Positions 22,861-35,700 of a DNA stretch of 64,000 nt are shown in pieces (position 1 is the first letter of the stretch; every line of letters begins with the position of its first letter). The notes under the pieces were generated by a model. That model was not told the DNA's origin. It ran no database searches and was given only the letters and a program-made list of their open reading frames with translations. Source of the DNA: Henricia sp. BOLD:AAB3569 (taxonomy: Eukaryota > Echinodermata > Asteroidea > Spinulosida > Echinasteridae); NCBI GenBank assembly GCA_037783545.1, contig JBBELK010000064.1:2356001-2420000 (forward strand). The letters run 5' to 3'. Position numbers and translations under genes: made by a program.

Positions 22861-23304
22861 CCGCCCATTTAGCAATTGCCTTGCATCACGGCACACGTGA
22901 GAGGCACGTGTGCAGTCGCGTAAACACTTTTGAGCCTGGCTCGCAGCCGCGCTTGCGCCCTGGTCAGCGCGTATGGAACACGCACACGCACACAGAAACT
23001 GCACGCTCTTAAAGCAAAATGTGCACTTCGACAAGTATCCGGTCGTGTGCATGTGCGCACAACACGCTTGCTTTAAGCGTTATGCACACGATCAAACAAA
23101 AACAACTAGATGCACAGCTAGCAGTTCACTTACGAACGTGATGTAAAAAAGTGAATACAAAACATGGCAAAACGACAAGCTAATTTTTGTGAGTTTTATC
23201 AATTTACACAAAAAGGTATTTATGAGTTGATTAAAAGTAGGTCTGGGCAGTCTCTGTTTAAAACCGGCTGGGGTCCTAGATCCTGGGTGCTGATAAAAAT
23301 GATG
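22861..23304. other. MTMR14 downstream region, nothing recognised
   Basis: No coding exon or element ends recognised; may include MTMR14 3' UTR. Confidence 0.35.
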
Positions 23305-23310
23305 TTTATT
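23305..23310 (-). other. Candidate polyadenylation signal AATAAA, MTMR14
   Basis: First canonical AATAAA on the minus strand after the MTMR14 stop (260 bp downstream). No transcript evidence; other signals further downstream are possible. Confidence 0.3.
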
Positions 23311-23569
23311 GTGTTTTTGCGTCACTCGTGCTGCAGTTTGCCATATCTCTGTGCACAAAATTTTAAGGACTCTGGTAACCAACATTTTTTGGTTACCTCA
23401 ACATGGGGCTGTGATTGGTCAATTCCAAAATGGGCGGAGCTTACTGGATTGCATCACTATTGCATCACTTCCAGGGTGCGTTTTATCACCCAAACTGCCC
23501 AATCTCGAGCAGAATGTACCTTTAAGACAAATGACAAAGGCTAAAAATAAAATAAACTATAGGCAGCCA

Positions 23570-23756
23570 TTATACAGGTGTCCCACGGGGTGTCCTAAGC
23601 CCTACTTTTGAGACAATGGAATCAATCATACTAGACAGACCGCTGGTTTCGACGGTGTACCGTGTACCCACGATTGCGCAGTAGATTTTGTTGAAGGTTA
23701 TTCGGACATCGTCAAGCTTTCGTTTCCTCTCTGATTCTTCACATATGCTGTCAAAC
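23570..23756 (-). CDS. MTMR14: MTMR14 exon 19, C-terminus and stop (residues 544-605)
   Basis: Acceptor ctaagcag completes Val with exon 18; TAA at 23572-23570. Encodes SERKRKLDDVRITFNKIYC and SSMIDSIVSKVGLRTPRG, equivalent to the family tail RE.RL.EVRSAFL..Y..TVG ... LLEQFARGVGLR. It lies 108 bp beyond the left end of the BEL element. Confidence 0.93.
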
Positions 23757-26700
23757 CTGCTTAGAGACAGAAACCAACAAAATTTTGAGTTATACTCAAC
23801 CACTGCAAAACATTCGCCTAGCTTCAGAGGCAACATTTGTCGAACACAGTGATGCAACGATACCTGTAATGTTCACGATTTACGATCACAGTTTCAGTGT
23901 TCTAGTCTTTACTCAAACGAAAAGCCGAGAAATATTCACTCACAGTTGTCAATCGACGAGTCGCTCAACTTTCTTTAGGTCCAATTTCTGAGTCCAAATT
24001 TCACAAAATTCACGGTTTCACAAGTCTCATAGAAGACGATAAATCTGTTTAATGAACACTCTGGACTTCCAAGTTAACACAACTTTCAGTTAAATCTGAC
24101 AGTGATAAGAATATTCTGTAAACTTCGTCGTTAGGTAAAAGACGGTTTCAGACGTGCGGACTGCTGTATGGAGCACATGCTTTTCTCAGTACGTACTAAT
24201 CGCCCCATAATTCTTTGCGGTCGTACGCTTCGTATGCAAATGATCTCCACTGGTTAAAGGCAATGTCACATGCAAATTCGTACAAGTAAATCAATATGCA
24301 AATCACACAGTTTTAAAGGGAAAATCAGCACAACAACATTCTGGAAACTACATACCGGCCCCGATCGTACTGGTGAAGCGCGATTAATCACTTCAAAAGT
24401 TTCCAACATGTTTGTAGTTTGGCATAAAGATTATTTCCAAAGTCTAATGTTACTTAACGTCACAAAATAGGTTTACAAATCATTTGTTCTGAAATTTCCT
24501 GCAATGTCCAAGAAAGAAATTTGTATAGTTCCGTTTCGTTATAGAAATGGTTTCATTAAAACTGGTTGATGATTAAAGTGTCAAGCTTGTAAGTCTGATC
24601 AATTAATGAAAACAGATCACGAAATGATTGATTAAACTAGCCAACTTGGTCAATTAACTTAAGGAGTAGTTTCCTGCTCCAACAGCATGCACAGCTTGGT
24701 AACAGGTCTCACTAGGGTGGCCGTCTGAGTCTTCACTTTGGCACTTCTGACAACGCCATGCTTGTCTGGGTGAACGTCTAGAACTAGTCCCATCGGCCAT
24801 GAGTTTCTTGGAGCTCGATCATCTACGATGAGGACCACGTCACCGACTTGTAGGTTTCTCTTCAGTTCCATCCACTTCTGTCTCAACTGAAGGGAAGGTA
24901 AGTACTCTTTGACCCACCGTTTCCAAAAGAGGTCGGCCAAATATTGTACTTGTCGCCAACGTCTTCTGGCATATTGGTCTTCCTGGGTAAACTTTCCAGG
25001 TGGCAAGTCTGGGACTGGTTTGAGCTGCAGTAGTGTGTTAGGTGTAATAACATCCAGGTCAGAAGGGTCATCTGAGGATCTGGTAAGAGGCCTACTGTTA
25101 ACAATTGCCTCCACCTCACACATGAATGTGTTCAACTGTTCGTCATTCCTCGCTGTTCGGATGAACTGCTCGTTCAGGATCGAGTTTAGGATCTTACGGA
25201 TGGTACGTATTTGTCTTTCCCAAATTCCTCCCTGATGGGAAGCGCCTGGGGGATTAAAAGTCCACTTAATGCCACGATTGGCAGCAAAGGTGGTGATGTC
25301 ACCTGTGTTCCACTCTTTCGCAGCTTCTTGCAACTCTCTGTTTGCACCGACAAAGTTTGTGCCATTATCTGAGCGTATCTCTCTCACGCATCCCCTTCTG
25401 GCTATGAACCGGCGAAGCGCGTCGATACAAGAACTCGTTTCCAGTGATTCTGCAACTTCAATGTGTATTGCTCGACTTGATAAGCAGGTAAACACTACAC
25501 CGTACCGCTTCAGGACTGAGCGACCACGCTTGATTTCAAACGGTCCAAAGTAGTCAACTCCGGTGTAAGTAAACGCAGGGTGTTCAGGCTGCACCCGGCA
25601 AGCTGGTAAGTCGGCCATCTTTTGGTTACCGACTCTGGGTTGGGTTTTCTTACACAGTACGCAACGCTTCAACACTGTTTTCACTGAAGTACCAGCTTTG
25701 ATAATCCAATATTTCTGCCTTAGTTCTGCAAGAACGTGGTTTCGACCTTGATGGCCAACCTTCTGATGAGTGTGGGTAATTAGCAAGGCAGACACGTGGT
25801 GGTTTTTAGGAAGAATAAGGGGGTGCTTCATATTTCCAGGGATTGGTGCATTTCGGAGCCTTCCTCCGACTCTTAGCAAGCCATCTTGGAACTCTGGATC
25901 GAGGTTACTGAGTGCACTCTCGCGACTGATACAGTATACTCGGGGTCTACTTCCTGGACTTTGCTTTTCTACATTTGCATTCTGGTGTTTCTGGTTTCTT
26001 TGTAGCAGCTTGATCTCTTTCGCAAATGCTTGCTTCTGAACGAATCCAATGATAGCATTCTCTGCATTCTCTAATTCTTTTGCAGAGAGAAATCTGTCTG
26101 GATTCATGACATGACCTGGGATAGCTTTCGCCTTTAACATCTTTTTCAGGCGCAATATCCAGGCCACAGCTCTTCTCAGCTTGGTCCAGTTGGAGTAATG
26201 ACTGAGCAGTGTTTCGACTGCGCAGGTTTCCTTCTGTGTCAGTACAGCTGAGACATTAACTTCTGTAACTTGTTCAGGGACTTCCGAATCTACGGTCTCT
26301 GCTTGAGAAGCTTCATCTGATTCGGGCCAAGTTTCCTCTCGTTGCCAAAGAAACTCTGGTCCTTTCATCCATTCTGTCTTCTGGACAAGGTCCTTGGCAT
26401 CTAAACCTCGAGAAGCATTGTCTGCTGGGTTCAACTTGGAGGGTACGTATTTCCACTGTTCACAGTCCGAGCCATCACGGATTACAGCGATTCTGTTGGC
26501 TACGAATACTGGATATCTAGCGGTCTCGTTTGCGATATATTTCAACACAGTTTGGCTATCTGTCCAAAAGGTTGTCTTATCGATGTTCATGGTGAGCTCT
26601 CTTTGCATCAAGTCATTTTGGCGAACAGCTGATGTGGCTGCAGTGAGCTCTAACTTCACAATCGTGTGCGTTTTCAAGGGAGCTACCCTAGACTTCGCGC

Positions 26701-29700
26701 TCAGGAACTCACAATGGATTTCATCCTTTTCGTTGGTCAATCGAAGGTATGTTACGGTGCCATACCCATCGAGGCTGGCATCTGCGAAATGATGTATCTG
26801 TGCGTCGACGACCTTGCCAAACCCTTGTGGTTTGAGGCATCGGTTAAGCTTTACTTCGTCTATACTTGGTAGTTGTTTCAACCATCTTCGCCATTCTGCT
26901 TCACTCTTTTCTGGTATTGGGTCATCCCAGCCTATTCGCTCTTGACACAGAGACTGGAGGATCATTTTGGCTTTCAGGACGTATGGAGAGGTTACTCCAA
27001 ATGGGTCATACAGTGAACTCATGACAGAAAGGATGTTCCGTCTTGTGGCCTTTGGGTTAACTTCTTTCATCCCAAACTTCAACTGGTCTGTTTCAACACA
27101 CCACTTCACTCCCAAGGCATGTTCTTCTGGTAGATCATCGTTGAGGTCGAGACTTTTCACCTCTTTGGATCGCTCTTCTGGTGGAATTGCTTTGAGAACC
27201 TCTCGGCTGTTGCTAAGCCATTTGGTGAGATGAAATCCACCTTCATCCAAGGCTTGTCTTATTTCCTGTACCAAATTTATGGCGTCACTTTCTGTTGGCA
27301 ATGACTTTAGAAAGTCGTCTACGTAAAAGTTTAGCTGGATGGCTCTAGTGACCTCTTCGCTGTATTTTTCTTTTGTGTCACTTGCTGTCTTCTTCAGTGC
27401 ATAATTTGCACAGCTGGGAGACGAAACAGCTCCAAACAGATGGACTGACATTCTGTATTCTTCTATGTCAGCATTTAAATCACCATCTGGCCACCAGAGA
27501 TAACGCATCATGTCACGGTCTTTGGGGTCAACTCGCACCTGGTAGAACATTGACTCAATGTCTGCGATGACAGCAATTGGCTCTTGACGCCACCGAAGGA
27601 GGACACCGTACAGTAGGTTTGTCATGTCAGGTCCCTGAAGAAGTTGGTCATTGAGAGAGGTACCTTCGACTTTTGCAGGACAGTTGAATACCACTCTGAT
27701 TTTGTCAGGTTTTCGTGGATGGTAGATTCCATGGTGGGGAACGTACCACACAAGGTCATCCTTTCTTGACTTAGCTTCTTGGGGCACCTTTTCTGCATAT
27801 CCTTTGTCTACTAGTTTTGCCATGAAGTCAGTGTACTGGTCTTTCAGTACTTCATTCTTCATCAATCTTTGTCTCAGGCGTCCAGCGTATACTTTTGCCT
27901 GGAGACGGCTGTCGGGCAACTTCACACTTCTGTTACGTAGTGGCAGAGCCATTTGATAATGGCCATTTATCTTGATCACGGATTCATCCATAATCTGAAG
28001 GAATCTCTTGTCTTCTGCTGACAGGTTCTGTTTGCCATCACTTAGCCTTTCAGCAAATTCCATGTTCACATAGGCTTTGAACTGTTGTTCTAGGTTATCC
28101 TGGCCATTCTGAAGAACAACATTATCAATACGGCAGAAGTTAACATTGACTTCATTTTGGTTCTAGTGCAGTAAACTTCTTGCAGTAAAGAATGGAATGG
28201 TTGGTTCCTTCGCCACAATGAAGACATGGCACTTTAGCTGCCCTGTTCTCTACAGTGGTTGAACTCTTGGGTCTTGTTTGTCTATACCTTTCACTGGAGT
28301 GGCTTTCTACTGTAGTTGCCATGACTGTCTTTGCGGTCACTGGCATTACTTTCCGTGACTTTTGGAGGGCTGATGCTGACACAAGTTTGCTTTCTTTGCT
28401 TCTTTGCTGATAACCCAATCCAGCAATTCTTGGATCATTTTCGTTGCGGGACTGTTGACCCACGAACCGCTCAAAATCTTCAAGTGTTGGAGAGCGCAGC
28501 TTTTCTTCTCGGTATTTTCCCACTTGTCGTATCCACTGTTGCTGTAGCGCAGTGGGTAATTTTGAAGCTAGAATTCTGAGAAATTCGTATCCATCCATAC
28601 TGCTCATTTCTGAATTACTACACTTCGCATTGCAACAGTTCACCAAAAAGATGGCAAACTTTCTGAGTGCGACTTTGTCACCAAGTGGGATTTTTGGCCA
28701 TTCTTCAGACTTGGTCTTGTACGCAGCTGCTAAAATGGGTGGCTGCCCATAATCTCTTTTCAGCAGCCATTGCGCTCTCTGATATCCTTTTGCTGGTGGT
28801 TCTATCATAGGACACTCTTTAATCAGCTCATGTGCCTCTCCTTTTGTGTATTTCAACAGCAGCTCTAATCTTCTGGCTGCATCTTTTGTTTTGTCTTCAA
28901 CCACGTATTTGAAATTCTTTATGAAGCTGAGGTAAGACAGTACATTAGTGCCATCAAAGGGGTCTAACTCTGCATTTGGGAGGGCAAATTCTTTCTGGTT
29001 TTGAACTATTTTGTCAAGGATTGATGCCATTGTCGGCTGAGGCAAGGCAGAACTTTGTTCACATGTGGACTGGATGGCATTATTCTTTGGCTTGGAGCTC
29101 TGCCTTTGTGACTCCAACGTGATGTCAACATTATTCACTTCTTTTTTTTCAATATGAAAAGGACTTGCAATAGGATTCAGTGAGCTCTGTGGTTCTTGCG
29201 TGCCTTTCATTATGTCTGCTGACCGGTTGACGTCAAGTGAAATGCCTTTCACTACTTCTTCACAAAGCTTTGCTGATGTTTGTGACAAGACATCAACATT
29301 TTCTTGTTCCAACATTTTGGAAACTGCTCTGGCAGCATGGAGCTCTGCATTTATCTCAATTTCTTCTTGTTCTTGCTCAATTCTCTTAAATTCTTCTTCT
29401 ATTTCTTGCCGGCGTCTTAGGATCATGACCCTTTCTTGTGCTCGGCGGATTTCTTCTTCTGCCTCTTCTAAATGCAATTTTCTCTCAAGGAGGCGTTTGC
29501 GTTGTTCCAATCTATTTCTGTGTTGAATTGCTGCTGACTTTGCAGCCAACTCAACTTCACGCTGTCGGTTTTTGAATGCAAGTGCTGAAGTCGTGGTTCT
29601 AGCAGATACACATGAGGCATTGCTGTTCAAATGTCCGGCTACAGAAACACTGTCATGTGGCTGAATCTCAACTCCGGCCCCGGTATCACTGTGTGCATGT

Positions 29701-32700
29701 AATGACAGCTCTGGCATCGACATGGCTGAACGGGCACTCACAGGGCTTTCATCATGAGAAACTTTATTATCTTTGTGAAAGGTTTCAGAAGTAGCCATCT
29801 TCGAATAGTTTATCTATTAATATGCAACTTTTACTCTGCATAAACTATTTGCAAGTACATGTACTTCTATCTGTTGCACGAAAATACTCTTGCCCAATAT
29901 CCGGACAAACGACTGCTGCACTGTTGACAATTACAACTTGCCCAATATCCGGACAAACTTCCCCGATACTCCTATCTTGTTTTCAGTCACAAAATTTCAC
30001 AATAACTTCTATCGATGTCTGGCGTCTTTTACTATGTAATGTTCACGATTTACGATCACAGTTTCAGTGTTCTAGTCTTTACTCAAACGAAAAGCCGAGA
30101 AATATTCACTCACAGTTGTCAATCGACGAGTCGCTCAACTTTCTTTAGGTCCAATTTCTGAGTCCAAATTTCACAAAATTCACGGTTTCACAAGTCTCAT
30201 AGAAGACGATAAATCTGTTTAATGAACACTCTGGACTTCCAAGTTAACACAACTTTCAGTTAAATCTGACAGTGATAAGAATATTCTGTAAACTTCGTCG
30301 TTAGGTAAAAGACGGTTTCAGACGTGCGGACTGCTGTATGGAGCACATGCTTTTCTCAGTACGTACTAATCGCCCCATAATTCTTTGCGGTCGTACGCTT
30401 CGTATGCAAATGATCTCCACTGGTTAAAGGCAATGTCACATGCAAATTCGTACAAGTAAATCAATATGCAAATCACACAGTTTTAAAGGGAAAATCAGCA
30501 CAACAACATTCTGGAAACTACAATACCCGTTTCTAAGCGTGCACATACTCAAGCACGTTGTTGCCATGAAATAGTGGTAATGTTAGCACAATTTGTTTGC
30601 TACAGTAAGCATGCATTTTCAGCTAACGCAGTGCCATGAAATTGGCTGTAGGTCTTAAAACCACGTATTAATACTCACACTGGTCCACTACTTGCCGTTC
30701 CACTTGAACCGCTTGATACATCGGAATGCACAGTCAGTGGAGAGTCTCTGGATGAGACGCAGCCTTTCATACTACCGGTGCCTGATATCAGCTGCCAGCT
30801 GTGTGATAGTATACAAATATCACATGGTTTGAGGGTGGATAGTCGATATTAGCTCCCCGAGGTATTGGAAGTTGACACGCTAGATCTCGAGGCAGAAGGC
30901 CGAGAGAACTAGTGTGTCAACTAACAATACAGAGGAGAGCTAATATCGACTATCCACCCGAAATGAACCATGTGATATTTGTTTTACCATACCTCATACA
31001 TATTCTTCCCCATTTTGAAATCACTGACTGCAGGAAAACGATAAGTAAAGTTTTGCTTGTGCATATCTTTTTCATTCAGCTGCCGTGCATGCACTCGTGT
31101 TGTACCAGTGCGGTGCTGTCGCCCGGGTGTTTCGTAAAGCGCATGCATAGTGTACTAGTCCCGAGCTGTCAAGAAAGAATGCTTCGCAAAGCGCCTGCGC
31201 AGTGTACTATTTCCCTGCCAGCCGCGAGTAGTTTACTACGCTTGAGCCTTTAGCATGCGCGTGGATAAACAGCAAAAATAATTACTAGCACATGGCGGGA
31301 CATGGACCACTGAGAATGCGACTCTCATTTATGAATATGTATGAGGTATGGTAAAACAGAACATATCGTCGGTCGCATCACGAAGTGGCATATCCGCGAA
31401 CGCGGGGGTAAAACTTTGTTTTGAGAAAATCGCTTTTGAAGTTGGTTACTTTTTAAAACTCCAACTTCGCCGGTTATTCCATGAAAAGTTGTCAGTCTTT
31501 TTAGGGGATACTTTTTAGTATGAGTTAAATGACGTAAAAATATACTTTTATATTGTATTGATTGTCTAATTAAAGAACACTTTAGCTCAAAACATATTCG
31601 TCACTTCGTGAAAAAGCAAAATGCCGACCATGCGTGATTTGCCACAGAATTCGCCCCCTGTCTGTATTTCACTGCGCGCGTAATATTTACAACGTCGCCC
31701 TGGTGCGTGGCATTTTCACGAAGAAAAGCAATTCATGCACATACCATCTTTTTCAATGAGTGGCGTATTGCGATACGCCACTTCGTGAAAAAGTAAATTT
31801 GCATACCATTAGTTACGTGGTTTTAGGCAACTTCTGTAATTAAAATAATACAAATTGTCAAGTCTCGTAACTTTGCATAAATGTTAAGGACACCAAATAA
31901 AGTCAAATTATACCCAAAACAGAAATTGCTAAAACAATGCTTTTTTTTAACGGATACGTCACTTTGTGGTGCACCCGACGATATGAATGCAAGCTGAAAT
32001 ATTGATTTTATTATGTAAACCACAAGGCAATTAAAACTTGAAAATTCAGCTTTTTTGGTAAATTAAACAGTAAAATTGCTTGTAATAAGTTATCAAGGTA
32101 CATGTACATGTACATGTGCATAGGGAAGGATTTTCACCTGCCAGTCGAAGAAGCTGCCGACTTGGCCTGAAAAAAAAAATATCAAAAGTAAGAATGATCA
32201 TTTATATTGGGGAAATTATCAAAAACAAAATGGCAAAACTTTTGAACAAAAGCTCACTCGATGTGTGTGAGATTATACAGACTTTATTCACGCATTAGAA
32301 TGGTTTAATTGTATCTCCTGAATCAGTTCTATGGAACGCAAACGGCCGATTGAAAAGGTTCCAGTTACGTATGCATTCCGAATCTCGCTCTGAAGACAAG
32401 GATTGGAATGCATAAATGTCTGGCACCTTTCCAATTAGTAACTTTGGACTCTATAGAACTGATTCAAAAGGCTCAATTAAAGGCCCGGTAGATGATCTGT
32501 TTTTGAGCGATTCTGCGGATAAAACCATTATAAATTTAAAGAAAGACATCAACAAACTCATCCGAAGAAATTTCAGCTTTTGTCAAATGTACCACGTTTA
32601 AAAAAACAATAAAAATCCATAGGCATTTTCCTGGTCTTGGCGGGGTGTTTCAAATATTCGTTCTCAGTTGATCGGGTACTATATGTGGCTTGCGTCATGC

Positions 32701-35700
32701 ACTCTGTGGCGCACATACTGCGTGTGCGTGCGATCCATTAAAATGCATCGCGTTGGAACACGCACACGGAGTACACATCGCCCATGCATTTTGGACCGCG
32801 TAGATGCGAACCAAAAATAAGTAAATCGTTTGCAAACGATCTAAATAATTTCATCTTTACGGATGATTTTCTGGTAAAATTATATCATTTTGAGCGAAAA
32901 CATTTCATTGAATAGTTGCTATTAATTCAATCTTTACTTTCAGAACTTTTCCCCTGTAAACTCGTCGATTACTTTTTGGGGTCATTGCAAATGATCGACT
33001 GGCCTTTAAACTGTTATAATGTATAAGATTTATTGGCAAACACCATAAAACTGCTGAGGCGGGTGTACTGCGATTCTTATGACAATACTGGGTTTTTTTT
33101 TCCCTTTCGAATCTAACCCAATACATAGTTCCGACCTGTCAATCAAGCCGAACCCGCCGACCAATCACAACAGAGCTAGCAGACAGCACCCACATAGGTC
33201 AAAGTGCATTGCCTCACAACATCACGCGATTTTCTGCACATACAGTTTGTACAGTGTTGTATGCGGCGATCCGGGTGAATGTTTGGTTTCAAGGCAGTTT
33301 AAAGGTAAGAAAGCATGTATTTCATGATATATGACATCCCTGTATTACTGGCCCTTTACTCAGTGTGTTCTATGGTAACTGTCGGCCCTGAAACATTAAT
33401 ACCTTTGAGTTTTCTCCAATGAATCTGTGCTTTCCGTTGAAAGTCCTATTGGTTTGTGCATTGTGTGTCGCCATTTTGACGATAGCGTGCGAGGCATAGC
33501 AACAATATCCAATGGGGCGGGGTTAACTGGGCAAAATCGGAACTATGCATTATAACATGTTTGGAAAGTGACTCGCTGTGATGTGATCATGTACAAGAAT
33601 ATGAATATGCCGTCACTCAAATTACGCTGGTGTGCCTAGAAACTACAGTTAACCTCATTAATAAGAGGTCGTTTCATGGGACTTTGAAAGAGCCTCATTT
33701 TTATCCAAATTAAAAACAGTGAAGAACAAATACAGAGACCCAACTTTTCCTTGTTGTTGCATGGGTAGTCAACAGGGCAAAGTACAAGCACAAGATATTT
33801 TTAGACTTTTTGAATGTAATAAGAAAATATATATCTTCAGACATTTTTAAAAAGACAATCTCATCCCGGAAAATAATCTAAGAAGACGTAATCAGAGTTT
33901 CTCTCACTGTTTCTACAGAAGACCGTCGTATCTGCCGTGGTACTGCGACCGGACTCGTAGCCGAGGTGGACGGTGTCGTGGGTGACCTGGGAGGTTCTCG
34001 CTGGTTGGATGGCCGGGGTTTGCTGCTGTCCCAGGCTGGGGACCTACAATGTATCAATCAAACCCAATGCGAAATGAAACACTTGCATCTATGAACAATT
34101 ACATAAAATACCCTGGTATTAGGGTTTGTAATAATAAGAATTCGGCAAAATACCTCAGGTCATTGTTCATCTGTGTTATAAATGTCCATTAAAGAGACAC
34201 ACCGGCTTACTGTTTACATAATGTAGCAATCTAGCATCCTTGACAATAATTTTTCGATGATCGTTGTGAAATTTTTTTTTCTTCAAAATGTCACGTAATT
34301 AACTAGAAATGTTTAAATGTTGAGCTATACGCTTTACCAGCCGTCACGATGGATTATGTATCATGTGTTTGTAAATAAAGGTGGCGTTCGATATGGGTCG
34401 ACACGTGTTAAACCTCGATTCCTTGTTTTCCCCGAGGTCAGCGCTAACTCGAGGAAGTAACTTGAACGGAACGTTTTGGTGTCTTTAGCGCCCTCAATAG
34501 GCATATGCTGTTTTTTTCTTCGGATATTATTTATTGTCGCGAAAGCGAAGCGAAGACACGAAAATCTGAGATATTCTATCGTCCATATCAACACCCAGAA
34601 ACCCTTCTTATGAAATCTGTTGGCAGATATGTGTACATATTGGAAAATACGGTATGTACATAGTGTTCGTAGGACATTTCCAACAAGAGAAACCAACCAG
34701 GAATGACAAAAACAACTCGCACTTCGCGCTAGTTTCTACGGCTGGAAATACAACTAACTCACAAGACCATGTGACTTTTCGGAACCAGAATCTGGTTCCG
34801 AAAAGTCACGTGACCTTGAATTTTTGAAAAATGCTCAAAAACTGCTAAATTTGACGGCGTCTTTTTAAAATGTACCTAATTTACTCTGGAAAGCGCTTCA
34901 AAATAATGTGTGGGTCTATTTCAAGCCCAAAATAGCCCAACAAAGCCGGTGTGTCCCTTTAACCCTAACACCCTAAGGTGTATGCAAAATCATAATGATT
35001 TTGGAGGATTGAGGAGTGTTAGGGTCAACCTTAGGTTCATTATATAAAAAAAAGTCCTTAGGGAAAAACTCTGAGGGAATATACCACTGCGTTCTGGGTT
35101 TGAATTCTGTTAAAGACTGTGTACATTTTTTTCTCATCCCATGTTTGCCTTTATACATGTACCTTGTTTTCAGTCACTCTGGGCTCAGTTTCATGGTGCT
35201 GCTTAGGCAATTAGGCCAAACAGAATAAATAGTGTGTTGACGGTAACCCACCCGACCGACCTAGAATTTTTGAGGCCAAATTGCCGACCTCAAACTTTTT
35301 ATTGCCAATTTTCAAGTTGATAATTTTAAATGAGCACTTTTTGCAATAATTTTCAACGAACATAACATTTTTTACACTTAATAGCGAGTTTTAAACATTG
35401 CAAAACAACACGCAAATGCATGAACTTAAATGTAAAAACAAAAATGAAATTATTTGTCTACCTACCTACCTGGATTTGTTTAAGCCGTTACCGTAAACGC
35501 ACCATTTATTTTGTTTGGCCTTAGCAGAAATGTAATGGTAGTCAATTCATCATTCAGCAATATGTCCCAGTGGAGTTTTGCGTGCAATACTTTTGCCGGG
35601 ATCAAATCATAGTAAAGCCTTGCAGGACCCTACCAGAGTCCTAGTGGACCCCTAGGGCCACAAGCAGAACCATAGTGCAGGGATGCCAGTGGCTCTTACC

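Larger units (their letters stand above)
23865..30522 (-). mobile_element. BEL/Pao LTR retrotransposon, full span, protease region missing
   Basis: Flanked by the 5 bp duplication ATACC (23860-23864 and 30523-30527). Two LTRs of 488 bp (23865-24352 and 30035-30522) start TG, end CA and are identical over all bases compared. Order on the minus strand: LTR, leader, gag, pol (RT, RNase H, integrase, DUF5641), LTR. The family normally carries a second part of the zinc-binding region and an aspartic protease (DUF1758/A17) between gag and RT; only 82 bp separate the frames here. A tRNA primer site is not obvious next to the 5' LTR and the polypurine tract (around 24353-24366) is weak. It lies in MTMR14 intron 18 in the sense direction. 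Confidence 0.96.

Noticed and set aside
33155..33315. Promoter plus first exon of an antisense gene in MTMR14 intron 16
   Set aside because: A CCAAT motif and a gtaaga donor are too little; no coding peptide or partner exon found.
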